Shown piece after piece: positions 8,623-18,590 of a stretch of DNA of 64,000 nucleotides. The notes below the pieces were generated by a model. That model was not told the DNA's origin. It was given only the letters and a program-made list of their open reading frames with translations, and did no database searches. Each line of letters starts with the position of its first letter. Position 1 is the stretch's first letter. This DNA comes from an uncultured Flavobacteriales bacterium (lineage in GTDB: Bacteria; Bacteroidota; Bacteroidia; Flavobacteriales_D; Crocinitomicaceae), in assembly GCA_943789205.1 (NCBI GenBank), contig CALSTG010000001.1:1478435-1542434 (forward strand). Reading direction: 5' to 3'. A program made the translations under genes and the position numbers.

Positions 8623-9351
8623 AATCTGGAAGAACTGCTCTTTCTTTGCTGGGGATAGGGGTACAGAGCTTCCATCTTTCATTATTACGGCTCCACCGTC
8701 TGCCTTATCATATCGATTAATATGGTCTAAATTCACAAGGTGAGATTGTTGCACTCTAAAGAAAGAATGACCCGACAATAACAAGTCATATTCTTTTAAT
8801 GTTTTTGAGACCAAAATACGCTTGCCCGATTCAAGATAAAAAGACGTATAGTTCTTATCAGCCTCACACCTTATAATTTCTTTAAGCTCTAAAACATAGA
8901 CACTCTCTTGTGTTTTCAAAACGAGCTTCTTTTTTACACTTCGATCAATATTATTGGCAAGGGCATTAAATTGCACCTCGTTCTTTTTCTTTTCTAATGT
9001 GGTCAGAGCTTTATTTACGGAATCTTCAAGCTCTTCTACATCTATTGGTTTCAATATATACGCCAATGCACTGAATTTTATGGCTTGTATGGCATACTCT
9101 TGATATGCGGTAATAAAAATAATTTCAAATTCTTTGTATTTTACGCCCTTTAGTACATCAAAACCGTTTCCGTCAGGCATTTGAATGTCTAGGAAAACGA
9201 GGTCTGGTTGAATTTTATTAATTGCATTGATACCCGTTTCAACATTCGAACCATCAGTGTAAATTTCGAAATCATGTCCAAAAGAAATAAGGAGTCTCTT
9301 TATGAACTCTTTCGTTTTATTTTCATCGTCTATTATGAGTACTTTTTTCAT
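8608..9351 (-). CDS. LytTR-family response regulator
   Basis: 247 aa: receiver domain (residues 1-120, phosphoacceptor Asp55 in FLDIQMPDG, Lys in the LKPIDVEE segment) followed by a LytTR DNA-binding domain (about 140-245). Receives phosphate from the kinase encoded immediately upstream; the ATG overlaps the end of the kinase gene by 4 nt (translational coupling). The target promoters are not known. The 3' end overlaps the metB end by 15 bp. Confidence 0.93.
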   Translation of the reverse strand: MKKVLIIDDENKTKEFIKRLLISFGHDFEIYTDGSNVETGINAINKIQPDLVFLDIQMPDGNGFDVLKGVKYKEFEIIFITAYQEYAIQAIKFSALAYILKPIDVEELEDSVNKALTTLEKKKNEVQFNALANNIDRSVKKKLVLKTQESVYVLELKEIIRCEADKNYTSFYLESGKRILVSKTLKEYDLLLSGHSFFRVQQSHLVNLDHINRYDKADGGAVIMKDGSSVPLSPAKKEQFFQILENL

Positions 9352-11495
9352 TCAGATTCAAAGTTAATATTTTCGGTTAGTAATGGCAGGAATATTTGAA
9401 CACAGGTTCCTGAGTTTTTCTCATCTATTAGATTGCTTATCGAAATTCGTGCTTTCGATTTGTGTTTTTTATTTAGGATTGATACCCGCTGATTCGTGAT
9501 ATCCATAGCCATACTTTTATGCTTGCTCATGGGACTCTTTTTCTCTCTCGACTTTTGTATACCTATCCCATTATCTAATACTTCAACAAATAGCATGTTC
9601 CCTTTCTCTGTAAAATTGATGGTGATTTTTCCATTTTCAATAGTATTCAGCTGTCCATGTTCAATCGCATTTTCTACAAATGGTTGTGTGATCATAGGAG
9701 GAATCAGTACTTTTTTAAAGACTAGGTCCTCTGGTGCATTAATGTGATAATCAAATCTGTTTTCGAATCTCAGCTTTTGTGTTTTTAAATATTTTTCGAG
9801 AATCTCTATTTCTGTTTCAAGAGTGATAAACTCTTTAGGTGAGTTTTCAAGAATGAGTCGAATAAGTCTAGAAAAGCTTACAAGGAATTTAGAAGATTTG
9901 GCTGGGTTGTTTTCATAAAGAGAGCTCTGTATTACGGACATTGCATTGAATATAAAGTGCGGATTCATTTGTGTCCTAAGAAGCGTTTGCGACATCTCAA
10001 CTTCTTTGGTGGTTTGGTTTATTTTTAGCTGCCTTAAGTAGAAAAGTACAATAATGATAGTTGATATGAGAATGATAATGATCAATACAATAGAGGACAT
10101 TTGTTTTTCACTCTTCAATGCTAGCAATTCAGCTTCTTTTTCTTGGTCTTTAATAACGCGCTCTTGCTCCTTAATTCGGTATTCCCTGAGCTCTCTAGAA
10201 TACATTTGAGTCAGCTCATTTATGGCCTTGCTGCTATTTAAAGAAGAATTTTTGTCCATTAAATCTTGATAAGTAATCAAGTTGTCATATGCTACATCAT
10301 ACATCCCTAGCTTTTCATATACCCTAGCAAGAAAATTATAATTAGCAATTCTATAATTTGATTCTGCTGATTTTTCTAAAAGTGTTTTAGAGGTTTTAAA
10401 GGAGCGCTTTGCTTTCTCCCATTGGGAACTGTAAAAATAGGAACGTCCAATAAGATGATGGCTGTTACCTTTCCCTTGATTCCAGGCAATGGCATTGTAG
10501 GATTTTAGAACATTATTTAATATTTCATTCGCATCATTAAAGGACTCTTTATTAATTAGGTATTTGGCGTGTGTTAATTTTAATTCAAGATCAAAAATAC
10601 TCTCTTGTTTCTCATTTATAAACTTATAACCTTTTGAAATGTTTTCTTTTGCTTCATTGTGATTTTCTTCTAGTAATTCTATTTCTGAAATTCCAGTGTA
10701 GATTTGTACCTTAAATGAATTGAAGTTGTTTTTTTCTGCAATATTCAGCGCCTTCCTAAAATAGGTTCTTGCCTCACTTATAGATTTTACTTTAAAGGAT
10801 CGCTCTGCAATTTTTAAATTCGACCAACACAACAAATAGTTATCCCTCAGCTTATCGGCTTCTTGATTTAGCTTTAGAAGAGTTGAAGTACTTTTGCCAA
10901 TCATATCATAGTGTGCATAGATAATAGATAGGTCTTTAAAGGTTAAGGCAACAGCATTCTTTGAGTTTGATCTCTTGGCGAAATTCAATGCGAGGTTCGC
11001 ATAAAACAAAGCAGAATCTTTTTGATTCGAATGCATTTTGGCTCGTCCAATTAGACGATATGCATCGCTCGTGTTTTTATTATTTCCATTCCTCAAAGAA
11101 ATATTTAAAAGTTTCACTGAAGCCTTTTGCATTGCCGCATACCTACCTCCAATTTCTAAAGCCTTAGTATTCCAAAATTGAAATAAAATAGAATTTTTAA
11201 TAAGCTCATTTTTATGTGTATTGAAGGCTTTATTAAACAATGAAATTAGCCCTTGTTCTTCATAGAATTTCAGAAGCTGAGAAGTTAAAATGGCTTTCGT
11301 TTCTCTCTTGTATTTGTCTGAGGTTATTGCTTGAATATATTGGGAGTAAACAGTGGTCTTAACTTCTCCAGAGTTTTGGGCGTTTTGTTGAAATCTTGAA
11401 AATATTTCATCCGTTGAAAGTTGTGTATTTTTTTGACCATACACATTATGTACTGTACTGAAAATCAGTAGCAAAATAAGGACAATACATTTCAT
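9348..11495 (-). CDS. Sensor histidine kinase, LytS type, with TPR sensor region
   Basis: 715 aa. Signal peptide (residues 1-20), a long helical tetratricopeptide-repeat region (about 90-420), one transmembrane helix (about 465-485, SSIVLIIIILISTIIIVLF), then the His_kinase domain with MNPHFIFN (His513) and an ATPase domain with NAIEHGQ and DNGIGI boxes. The TPR part would sit in the periplasm and could sense a protein or peptide. This TPR-kinase/LytTR pair is common in Bacteroidota. Transcribed with its response regulator, divergently from the PfkB kinase gene. Confidence 0.93.
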   Translation of the reverse strand: MKCIVLILLLIFSTVHNVYGQKNTQLSTDEIFSRFQQNAQNSGEVKTTVYSQYIQAITSDKYKRETKAILTSQLLKFYEEQGLISLFNKAFNTHKNELIKNSILFQFWNTKALEIGGRYAAMQKASVKLLNISLRNGNNKNTSDAYRLIGRAKMHSNQKDSALFYANLALNFAKRSNSKNAVALTFKDLSIIYAHYDMIGKSTSTLLKLNQEADKLRDNYLLCWSNLKIAERSFKVKSISEARTYFRKALNIAEKNNFNSFKVQIYTGISEIELLEENHNEAKENISKGYKFINEKQESIFDLELKLTHAKYLINKESFNDANEILNNVLKSYNAIAWNQGKGNSHHLIGRSYFYSSQWEKAKRSFKTSKTLLEKSAESNYRIANYNFLARVYEKLGMYDVAYDNLITYQDLMDKNSSLNSSKAINELTQMYSRELREYRIKEQERVIKDQEKEAELLALKSEKQMSSIVLIIIILISTIIIVLFYLRQLKINQTTKEVEMSQTLLRTQMNPHFIFNAMSVIQSSLYENNPAKSSKFLVSFSRLIRLILENSPKEFITLETEIEILEKYLKTQKLRFENRFDYHINAPEDLVFKKVLIPPMITQPFVENAIEHGQLNTIENGKITINFTEKGNMLFVEVLDNGIGIQKSREKKSPMSKHKSMAMDITNQRVSILNKKHKSKARISISNLIDEKNSGTCVQIFLPLLTENINFESE

Positions 11496-11564
11496 TAGTT
11501 TAAAAATACAAATTCATTATCAATAAAACACCTTGCTGCTTGAACAAGAAATACTATAATAGGG

Positions 11565-11592
11565 TTGACCTTATTGGAATTACTTATCTTTG
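11565..11592 (+). promoter_or_regulatory. Promoter of the PfkB-kinase operon
   Basis: TTGACC at 11565-11570 and TATCTTTG at 11585-11592 fit the -33/-7 pattern (17-bp gap after TTG). The coding frame is open through this promoter (the TTG could be misread as a start), so the true start is the ATG at 11607. Confidence 0.65.
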
Positions 11593-11606
11593 CACAAAAA
11601 ATATTT

Positions 11607-12527
11607 ATGAGTCTTTTAACAGTAGGTAGTGTAGCTTTTGATGCGATTGAAACACCATTTGGGAAAACAGATAAAATCGTAGGAGGAGCTGGAACTTATA
11701 TTTCTTTAGCCTCATCCTTCTTTATGCAGGAGCAGAGTATAATTTCTGTGGTTGGTTCTGATTTTCCAAAAGAAACCATCCAAGAAATGAATTCCCGCGG
11801 AATAAATACTGAAGGCCTGCAAATAAAGGAGGGAGAAAAGACTTTCTTTTGGTCCGGAAAATATCATAATGATATGAATAGTCGTGACACTTTAGCTACA
11901 GAGCTTAATGTTCTAGAACATTTTGATCCAATTGTCCCAGATAGCTATCAAGCTTCAGATTATGTAATGTTGGGCAATCTAAGTCCTTCTGTTCAAAGCT
12001 CGGTCATAAACAGGATGAATACAAGACCAAAACTTATAGCCATGGATACCATGAACTTTTGGATGGATATTGCATTAGAAGACTTGAAGAAGACGATTGC
12101 GATGGTTGATGTTTTAATTGTGAATGATGAGGAGGCCCGTCAGCTAACGGGAGCATATGCCCTTGTTACTGCAGCAAAAGTTATTTTAGATATGGGTCCA
12201 AAGTACGTTATCATAAAAAAAGGTGAGCACGGTGCGTTACTTTTTTCAGGGGATCAAATATTCTTTGCGCCTGCTTTACCCTTGGCAGAGGTTTTTGACC
12301 CCACAGGTGCAGGGGATACATTTGCTGGAGGTTTTATGGGTTATTTAGCTTCCACTGATGATACAAGTTTTGAAAATATGAAGCGAGCAGTTATTTATGG
12401 CTCTGCAATGGCCTCGTTTTGTGTCGAGAAATTTGGTACAGATCGATTGTTAGAAATCGTTCAAAGTGATATTGACAAAAGAGTACAGGTGTTTAATGAG
12501 CTTTCTTCGTTTGAATTAAAAGGCTAA
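11607..12527 (+). CDS. PfkB-family sugar or nucleoside kinase
   Basis: 306 aa from the ATG at 11607 (MSLLTVGSVAFDAIETPFGK), chosen because the in-frame sequence before it is the promoter. The GGAGTYIS segment near the N-terminus and the C-terminal signature DPTGAGDTFAGG, which holds the catalytic Asp and anion hole, identify the ribokinase/PfkB family. These enzymes transfer phosphate from ATP to a sugar or nucleoside hydroxyl; the substrate cannot be told. First gene of a tight four-gene run (gaps of 2 nt or overlaps) ending with a sensor kinase. Confidence 0.88.
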   Translation: MSLLTVGSVAFDAIETPFGKTDKIVGGAGTYISLASSFFMQEQSIISVVGSDFPKETIQEMNSRGINTEGLQIKEGEKTFFWSGKYHNDMNSRDTLATELNVLEHFDPIVPDSYQASDYVMLGNLSPSVQSSVINRMNTRPKLIAMDTMNFWMDIALEDLKKTIAMVDVLIVNDEEARQLTGAYALVTAAKVILDMGPKYVIIKKGEHGALLFSGDQIFFAPALPLAEVFDPTGAGDTFAGGFMGYLASTDDTSFENMKRAVIYGSAMASFCVEKFGTDRLLEIVQSDIDKRVQVFNELSSFELKG

Positions 12528-12529
12528 AT

Positions 12530-14218
12530 ATGGAAAATGAATTTATAATTAAGCTAAATGAACTACTCCAGCAAGAGGATCTTCTATCAATTTCAAAGGA
12601 AGTGAGTCAGCTAAAGGGTAGTTTCGATGATTGGTTACTCCATAGTGAGGGCAAGCAACAAGTTGAAGCCTTAAAAGCCAAGGAAGAAGGTGAGACTATT
12701 GAACAGATTGATTATGCGATAATAAAGGCGCAATTTAGTGAGCTTTTTAAAACATATAAGGACGCTAAAAAGCAACAGCTAGAAATAAAAAATAAGCTTG
12801 AGCTGGAAAACTTGAAGCTCAAAAAGAATCTAATTACCGAGCTAAAAGATTTAGTTGAAAATGAAGAAAATATTGGTACCGCATTCAACGGATATAATGC
12901 TATTCAAGATACCTGGAAGAAAATAGGCGATATACCAAGAGACAAAAGAGATGAAATTCAAAAAGAATATTCGCGTCTGAGAGAATTGTTTTTTCATAAC
13001 ATAACAATCTATAAAGAGCTAAAAGAGAACGACTATAAAAGAAATACTCAGCTCAAGGAAAAAATCATTGTTGATTTACAGACCCTTAGAAATGAAAGTG
13101 AGAGTATTCGCGAACTTGAAAAAAAGTTGCGAATTGGCCAAGACGAGTGGGAAGATATCGGTCCGGTGCAACATGAACAATGGGAAGGCTTGAAGTCCAG
13201 CTATTGGGAAGTTGTTCGTTCAATTTATGATAAGATTAATAAACACTACGAACAGCATCGTGCATCCCAACAAGAAAATCTGAAAAAAAAGCAGGTCATA
13301 TTGACAGATTTAAAGTTATTTTTAGAAGAAAATCAGACTGTAAATGGTCAAAAGGAATGGCGAAAGTGTACGGAGAAAGTTCTTGAATTTCAATCCAATT
13401 GGAAAAAAATAGGATTTGCTCCTAAAAAAGATAACGACGCAATATGGAAAGAATTTCGAGGGTTATGTGATACCTTCTTCTCCAAAAAGAAAGACTTTTT
13501 TAAAATTCGTGACAATAAAGATAGAGATGCGCGAGATGCAAAAAAAGCATTAATAGATAAAGCTAAAGAACTTAAGTCGTCTAATGATTGGAAGGAAACT
13601 TCACACGCCTTAATTCAATTGCAAAAACAATGGAAGACTTTAAAGGGGGCAGGGCGTTACGAAAAGAAGCTTTGGGAGGAGTTTAGAGGCGCATGTGATT
13701 ATTTTTTCACTCAAAAAGAGAATGCGGCCAAGGCATTAGATAAGGAACTTATTTTAAATATAGAGAAGAAGCAAGCTTTCATTGCATCTATAGAGGAGAG
13801 AATCGTTAAATCTGATCAAGACATAAAAGATATTATTAGTGAGTTTCAAGCGTTAGGAAATGTGGCATCTGCTCATTATAATAAGCTTATGTTAAGCTTT
13901 AACAAAGCCATTCAAGCGCAACTTTCTAAATCGGACATGACACCTGAGGCGGCAGATTTATTGATGTTTAAGTCTAAAATAAATGGTTTTTTATCATCTC
14001 ATGATGCTTCCTCTCAATATCAACGAGAGCGCAAAGCATTACGGATGAAGATTACCGAGCTTGAGAATGAGCTTATTAAATCAGAAACTAATATGGGATA
14101 TTTTTCTGTGTCGAAAGGTGCAGAAAGGTTATTTGCACAGGTGAATGAAAAAAATGATCAAATCAAAAAGGACATATCTTTGTTAAAAAGGAAAATAAAA
14201 TTAATTCCGAATGAATAG
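12530..14218 (+). CDS. DUF349 repeat protein
   Basis: 562 aa, soluble, strongly charged and helical. Four copies of the DUF349 unit begin with WKKIGDIP (residue 128), WEDIGPVQ (206), WKKIGFAP (290) and WKTLKGAG (368), spaced about 80 residues, each followed by a W/F-rich helix such as EFRGLCDTFF. Coiled-coil flanks. The molecular function of DUF349 proteins is not established. It starts 2 nt after the kinase gene stop and overlaps the next gene by 8 nt. Confidence 0.9.
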   Translation: MENEFIIKLNELLQQEDLLSISKEVSQLKGSFDDWLLHSEGKQQVEALKAKEEGETIEQIDYAIIKAQFSELFKTYKDAKKQQLEIKNKLELENLKLKKNLITELKDLVENEENIGTAFNGYNAIQDTWKKIGDIPRDKRDEIQKEYSRLRELFFHNITIYKELKENDYKRNTQLKEKIIVDLQTLRNESESIRELEKKLRIGQDEWEDIGPVQHEQWEGLKSSYWEVVRSIYDKINKHYEQHRASQQENLKKKQVILTDLKLFLEENQTVNGQKEWRKCTEKVLEFQSNWKKIGFAPKKDNDAIWKEFRGLCDTFFSKKKDFFKIRDNKDRDARDAKKALIDKAKELKSSNDWKETSHALIQLQKQWKTLKGAGRYEKKLWEEFRGACDYFFTQKENAAKALDKELILNIEKKQAFIASIEERIVKSDQDIKDIISEFQALGNVASAHYNKLMLSFNKAIQAQLSKSDMTPEAADLLMFKSKINGFLSSHDASSQYQRERKALRMKITELENELIKSETNMGYFSVSKGAERLFAQVNEKNDQIKKDISLLKRKIKLIPNE

Positions 14219-14873
14219 TTTTACGAATAGTGTCCTTTTATTCTTTAGTATCCCTCTTATTGGCTTTTGTATATATGTAGGTTATGATGTTCAAATTGAC
14301 TTCCTACATATGTCTGGTGCAGAATTACCTTATCAATCCTATATTTATTTAGCTTTTGGCTTGCTTTTTTTTGGCTTGTTAGGTTGGAGGAGTGTTAGAA
14401 GATGGATGGGTGTCTACATCGTAAATAAGACGAATCGTTTTGCTTGGAATACCCCAATTAGTAATAAAAGAAAACAACGTGTAATCACCTATACATTGTT
14501 AGAAGTTCTTGTTATGTCGAGTCTTGCATGCGCCTTGTATATCACTCTCGATTTATGGGTTTTCCCCGCAGCCGTGCTTATATTTTTTTCATTGGAAAGT
14601 ATCGTTTTTCTATTGTCTGGAGTAAAGAGTAGATTTCGTGTGGGAGTATCTTCAAAGGCAATTATTGCAGCAGACAGGGAAGTGGTCATTGTTTATTTTT
14701 CTGGCCTCCAAAAAATAACTCTGGGCAAAGATTCAATTTATTTTGACTACATTAAAGAGCTACAACTCTTATTCCCGACAGACTGCCTCGAGAAAGATCA
14801 AATTAGTGTCTTTAAAAAGGAGGTTCAGAAAATGATTGATCGAGATAAGGTACTCATAAGAAACAAAGACTAA
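14211..14873 (+). CDS. Membrane protein of unknown function
   Basis: 220 aa with about four hydrophobic helices in the first 145 residues (around residues 5-23, 45-62, and a hairpin at about 93-138) and a soluble C-terminal domain of about 75 residues that looks like a PH-type beta fold (KAIIAADREVVIVYFSGLQK). I do not recognise a named family. It overlaps the DUF349 gene by 8 nt and lies 2 nt before the sensor gene, so the three are very likely co-translated and may share a job. Confidence 0.7.
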   Translation: MNSFTNSVLLFFSIPLIGFCIYVGYDVQIDFLHMSGAELPYQSYIYLAFGLLFFGLLGWRSVRRWMGVYIVNKTNRFAWNTPISNKRKQRVITYTLLEVLVMSSLACALYITLDLWVFPAAVLIFFSLESIVFLLSGVKSRFRVGVSSKAIIAADREVVIVYFSGLQKITLGKDSIYFDYIKELQLLFPTDCLEKDQISVFKKEVQKMIDRDKVLIRNKD

Positions 14874-14875
14874 TT

Positions 14876-16225
14876 ATGGAGAATGCTCAGATTCTTATTG
14901 TTGAGGATGATTTATCTTTTGCAGAGAATGTTAAATTTCAGCTTTCCACCTCTGAAATCAAAAGCAATAATATAATCTCTGTAACTTCTATTGCAGAGGT
15001 ATTAGAAGTTCGCGATTTTCAAGAACCCGATGTCATTCTTTTAGATTTGAATATTGAGGACTCTAGTGGCGTCGAAACATATGAGAAGGTTTTTAATATT
15101 TTTCCATTAGCCTCAGTAATCGTTTTATCAGGTATGGATGATGAATCCATAGCTTTAGAAATTGTATCTAAGGGAGGTCAAGATTATGTCATCAAGAGTG
15201 CATTAAATGCGAAAGTTCTGGAGCGAACAATCAAGTATGGTTTATTGCGTCGTGAATTAATTCAAAAGGTTAGAAAGTCAGAACGGAAGTTCAAGGATGT
15301 TTTTAATAAATCGCCACTTCCTATAATTCAACTTATCGGTCACGATCTTCAAACTGGTTTAATCAATGATGCGGCTCAGAAACTCTATAAAGCTTCGCCT
15401 CATGAATTAACAAAAATACCTTTTAGCAATTTCAATTCAGATAAAAGTAAAAAAATCACTGCTGATGGTGGACGCTTTATTCAGCTCACAAATGATGGGG
15501 AAGAAATTATTGTTGATGTTGTCATTAACGAAATAGATGCAGATACTGATGAATTGGAGTATATCGCTTTAATTATAGATAAAACGAAAGAGTTAGAATT
15601 CGAAAAACGTAAATTTGAGGTCGTTTCTCAAGCTGAAGAGTCAGAAAAGAAAAAAATAGCTAGAGAACTCCATGACGGTCTGGGGCAACAAATGGTTTTA
15701 TTGAATCTATTGTTCCAGAATTTCAACCCTTCTGATGGGCAAAAAGAAAGCTTTGAAGATTTACAAAACTTGTTACAAAATTGTATTAGAGAGGTAAAAG
15801 ATATCGCCTACAATTTATTGCCTCCAGAGCTAGAAAAAGGATTTTTAAATGCTATTGAACGTTTTGCTCATAGAATTAGCTCGATGGGTAAAATTCAATT
15901 TGTAATTGATATTGAGGAAAGTATTCAAGAGCAAGATTTAAATAGTGTTGACAAGTTTAATTTGTACCGAATAATTCAAGAGTTATTTAACAATTCATTA
16001 AAACATGCTGAAGCCTCCGAGTTTAGTATTTCGTTGAGAAGAATTCAGGGAGGTATTGAGCTAAAGGCTATGGATAATGGTGTTGGTTTCGAAATGGAAG
16101 CGATACAAAAAGGTTTGGGTATTGAGAATATTCAATACCGTATGAATATGGCGGGCATAAAAGGGACTTTTAATTCGGTTAAGGGTAAAGGAACTTCGGT
16201 AACAATGAGCTTAAGGTCTTCTTAA
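14876..16225 (+). CDS. Receiver-PAS-histidine kinase (NarX-type)
   Basis: 449 aa, cytoplasmic, no membrane helix. An N-terminal receiver domain (1-120; Asp57 in LLDLNIEDSSG, Lys in YVIKSAL) is followed by a PAS-like domain (about 140-245) and a HisKA_3 dimerisation helix IARELHDGLGQQ with His266, then an HATPase_c domain (ELFNNSLKHAEAS, DNGVGFEME, GLGIENIQYRM). It is thus a kinase whose input is itself phosphorylation: some other kinase should charge the receiver. Output partner not in this window. Its stop codon is shared (TTAA) with the convergent glycosyltransferase gene. Confidence 0.9.
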   Translation: MENAQILIVEDDLSFAENVKFQLSTSEIKSNNIISVTSIAEVLEVRDFQEPDVILLDLNIEDSSGVETYEKVFNIFPLASVIVLSGMDDESIALEIVSKGGQDYVIKSALNAKVLERTIKYGLLRRELIQKVRKSERKFKDVFNKSPLPIIQLIGHDLQTGLINDAAQKLYKASPHELTKIPFSNFNSDKSKKITADGGRFIQLTNDGEEIIVDVVINEIDADTDELEYIALIIDKTKELEFEKRKFEVVSQAEESEKKKIARELHDGLGQQMVLLNLLFQNFNPSDGQKESFEDLQNLLQNCIREVKDIAYNLLPPELEKGFLNAIERFAHRISSMGKIQFVIDIEESIQEQDLNSVDKFNLYRIIQELFNNSLKHAEASEFSISLRRIQGGIELKAMDNGVGFEMEAIQKGLGIENIQYRMNMAGIKGTFNSVKGKGTSVTMSLRSS

Positions 16226-17220
16226 GCTTCAGGTAATACCTTTTTTATTTCAAGAATAATATCACTTACCCGGATGTGCTGAATACACCCATTTTTATCT
16301 GATTTACATCTATTACCAAGCTTAGAGCAAGGTGCCATTTGACTTGGACTAATCATTTCTTTCGATCGACCTCCTGGTTTGTAAGGAAACATGCCTAGGC
16401 TAGGCTTTGTGCAGCCCCAAAATGAAATGATGTCTTTTTGATACGCGGCAGCGATATGCATTAATCCAGTATCATTTGACAATACTAAATTTGCTTTTTT
16501 AACCATGAATGCAGATTCTTCTAGGCTAAGTTTGCCACACAAATTGTGAACATTTTTTCCGATTACGGCTGATACAATGTCGGCTCCTTTTTTTTCGTCC
16601 TGAACTCCGCCTAAAAGCATAACTGGTATTTTTAGAACATTACAGGTTTGAATAATGTGTTCGGATGGCAGTGTTTTTTTTGGGTAAGAGGCTCCAATGA
16701 CCCAGGCGATATAAGCTTGTTCTATTGAATATTCAGTCTTATTTAAAGCAATTTTAAAATCATCCGAAAGGTAAAAATCTAAACCTTTGCCATCATTTTT
16801 AACACCCGTATTTTCAATAGCTTTAAAGTATCTATCAACAATATGTTCCCTATTTAAAAGATCTAAACCAGCTCTTACAAGAACCAGCTTTTTCAAATTC
16901 TCTTTATTGACAATCCGTATATCCTTGGATAACCCACTTCTAATTTTGAGTGATTTTAAATTATTTTGAAGGTCGATGACCATTCCATAATTCTCAAATC
17001 TTAAGCGCTTTTTTAATACTGCTTCTTCTAGTGTAAAAAGTTTATCAATATATTGGTTGTTCTGAATGGCTGATTTGAACTGATGCTTAACTAAATAGTG
17101 TACCTCATGACCAGATGTTTTAAGGACTCTTAAAATGGGGCTTGTCAATACAACATCACCAATTGCACTGAATCTGATGATCAATATCTTTTTCCTTTTG
17201 TCTTGACTTATTGTTCCCAT
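16222..17220 (-). CDS. Glycosyltransferase family 9 (heptosyltransferase-like)
   Basis: 332 aa. The N-terminus KKILIIRFSAIGDVVLTSP and the C-terminal SNDTGLMHIAAAY are the two hallmark segments of GT9 (ADP-heptose:LPS heptosyltransferase) enzymes. It probably adds a sugar during lipopolysaccharide core assembly on the inner face of the inner membrane. Four Cys in the C-terminal 40 residues (PCSKLGNRCKSDKNGCIQH) are typical of the family. Its start lies 13 bp inside the end of the upstream hydrolase gene. Confidence 0.9.
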   Translation of the reverse strand: MGTISQDKRKKILIIRFSAIGDVVLTSPILRVLKTSGHEVHYLVKHQFKSAIQNNQYIDKLFTLEEAVLKKRLRFENYGMVIDLQNNLKSLKIRSGLSKDIRIVNKENLKKLVLVRAGLDLLNREHIVDRYFKAIENTGVKNDGKGLDFYLSDDFKIALNKTEYSIEQAYIAWVIGASYPKKTLPSEHIIQTCNVLKIPVMLLGGVQDEKKGADIVSAVIGKNVHNLCGKLSLEESAFMVKKANLVLSNDTGLMHIAAAYQKDIISFWGCTKPSLGMFPYKPGGRSKEMISPSQMAPCSKLGNRCKSDKNGCIQHIRVSDIILEIKKVLPEA

Positions 17221-18590
17221 ATTTGCTTAAGAAAAGAACGGATTTCTTCAAGAGCTATTGTAGAAAAAGTTTCTTCGATTTGACCATATTCAGTAATGGT
17301 ACATGATTTGCAGCTCTGAAAGAGATGATTCAATCCTTCTAATTCCTTGATTAAATGGAGCTTACCGTTTGTTGGTAATAAATCTTTATATCCTTTTATG
17401 TTTTCTTTAGATGTAACTTGAATGTCTTTAGAGCCAATTAAAACCAAAACATTACAAGTTATATTCGGTATATGCATACTAGGAGAATATCTTATAAATT
17501 CATACATCCAAGGGTTTAGAACTGATGTTTTAACTGCATCAATTAGTTGAGACTTTTCATTTTTTTTAATGAATTTTTTCTTTCTTAATTTTTTAGCATA
17601 CTTTTTTGAAATAGCTGTTAATTCTGGTTCTAGTTCTTTAATGTTTTTTGAGTTAACAGCGGCATCCCAAACGGCGTCATTAAAGGCATTCGTTAAATCC
17701 AATTGCGGACCTTTTTCCCCAATACTTTCCGCCAGCAACCTTGTTTGAATCTTCAATATTGAATCCCCTCTGATTGAGGTTCCTGCTAGTGAAACAATGC
17801 CAGATAGATTTGGGATGCTTGCACCTAAAATATTAGCAATAAGTCCCCCTTCGCTATGTCCCATGATTACAATTTTAGTGGAATCCACTTCGGGACGATT
17901 CTTTAAATAAAAAAACGCTGACGCCGCATCTTTTACAAAGTCAAAAGTAGTAGCTGAGGTAAATTTACCCTCTGAATCAAATGTTCCTCTATCATCATAT
18001 CTTAAAACAGCATAGCCCTGATTTGTCAAATAATCTGCGAGCACCCAAAATGGTCTATGACCCATCATTTCTTCATCTCTATTTTGAGGTCCGCTACCAC
18101 TAACTAATACAATGGCCGGAACATTCGTTATTTTTTTAGGTAATGTGAGCGTCCCTGCTAACAAAAAGGAATCTTGTAAGTTCTTGAATTTAACCTCTTC
18201 CTGAATATACGAATACGGAGCTTTTGGATTTTGAGGTCTTTTTGCTTTTTCAGGTTCAGTTTTTTCTCGGTAAAAAATCATTGCTTCAACAATTGGTCCT
18301 TGTTTAAAGGTTCCGGAAATCGAATCATTGTAATAGACGCCTTCGAAGGTAACGCCGATATTCGTCATTTCAACTTTAATCGTTTGGTCATCGAAAATAA
18401 TAATTTCTGCAGGCATGTCAAAAGCCTGTTGTTTTGGAGAATCGACGGTAATAGTGTTTTTTTTTGCTTCTTTTTTTATGTGGAAGACTAAAGGAAGATC
18501 GGCGGCTTTTAAGGTCGCATACCAATTACCATATGGCGATTGACTTAAACATACTTGTGCAATAACTATAAAGAAAAAAGTAAGTTTCAT
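17208..18590 (-). CDS. Secreted alpha/beta hydrolase
   Basis: 460 aa from the ATG at 18590, preferred over an ATG 45 bp upstream because it begins a clean signal peptide (MKLTFFFIVIAQVCLSQS) and forms a TAATG overlap with the stop of the upstream gene. An N-terminal beta domain (about 20-120) precedes the hydrolase fold: VSGSGPQNRDEEMMGHRPF (oxyanion region), YDDRGTFDSEG and the nucleophile elbow GHSEGG with Ser246; a late His near GLNHLFQ completes the triad. Related bacterial proteins are esterases or peptidases; substrate unknown. Acts in the periplasm or outside. Confidence 0.87.
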   Translation of the reverse strand: MKLTFFFIVIAQVCLSQSPYGNWYATLKAADLPLVFHIKKEAKKNTITVDSPKQQAFDMPAEIIIFDDQTIKVEMTNIGVTFEGVYYNDSISGTFKQGPIVEAMIFYREKTEPEKAKRPQNPKAPYSYIQEEVKFKNLQDSFLLAGTLTLPKKITNVPAIVLVSGSGPQNRDEEMMGHRPFWVLADYLTNQGYAVLRYDDRGTFDSEGKFTSATTFDFVKDAASAFFYLKNRPEVDSTKIVIMGHSEGGLIANILGASIPNLSGIVSLAGTSIRGDSILKIQTRLLAESIGEKGPQLDLTNAFNDAVWDAAVNSKNIKELEPELTAISKKYAKKLRKKKFIKKNEKSQLIDAVKTSVLNPWMYEFIRYSPSMHIPNITCNVLVLIGSKDIQVTSKENIKGYKDLLPTNGKLHLIKELEGLNHLFQSCKSCTITEYGQIEETFSTIALEEIRSFLKQIWEQ

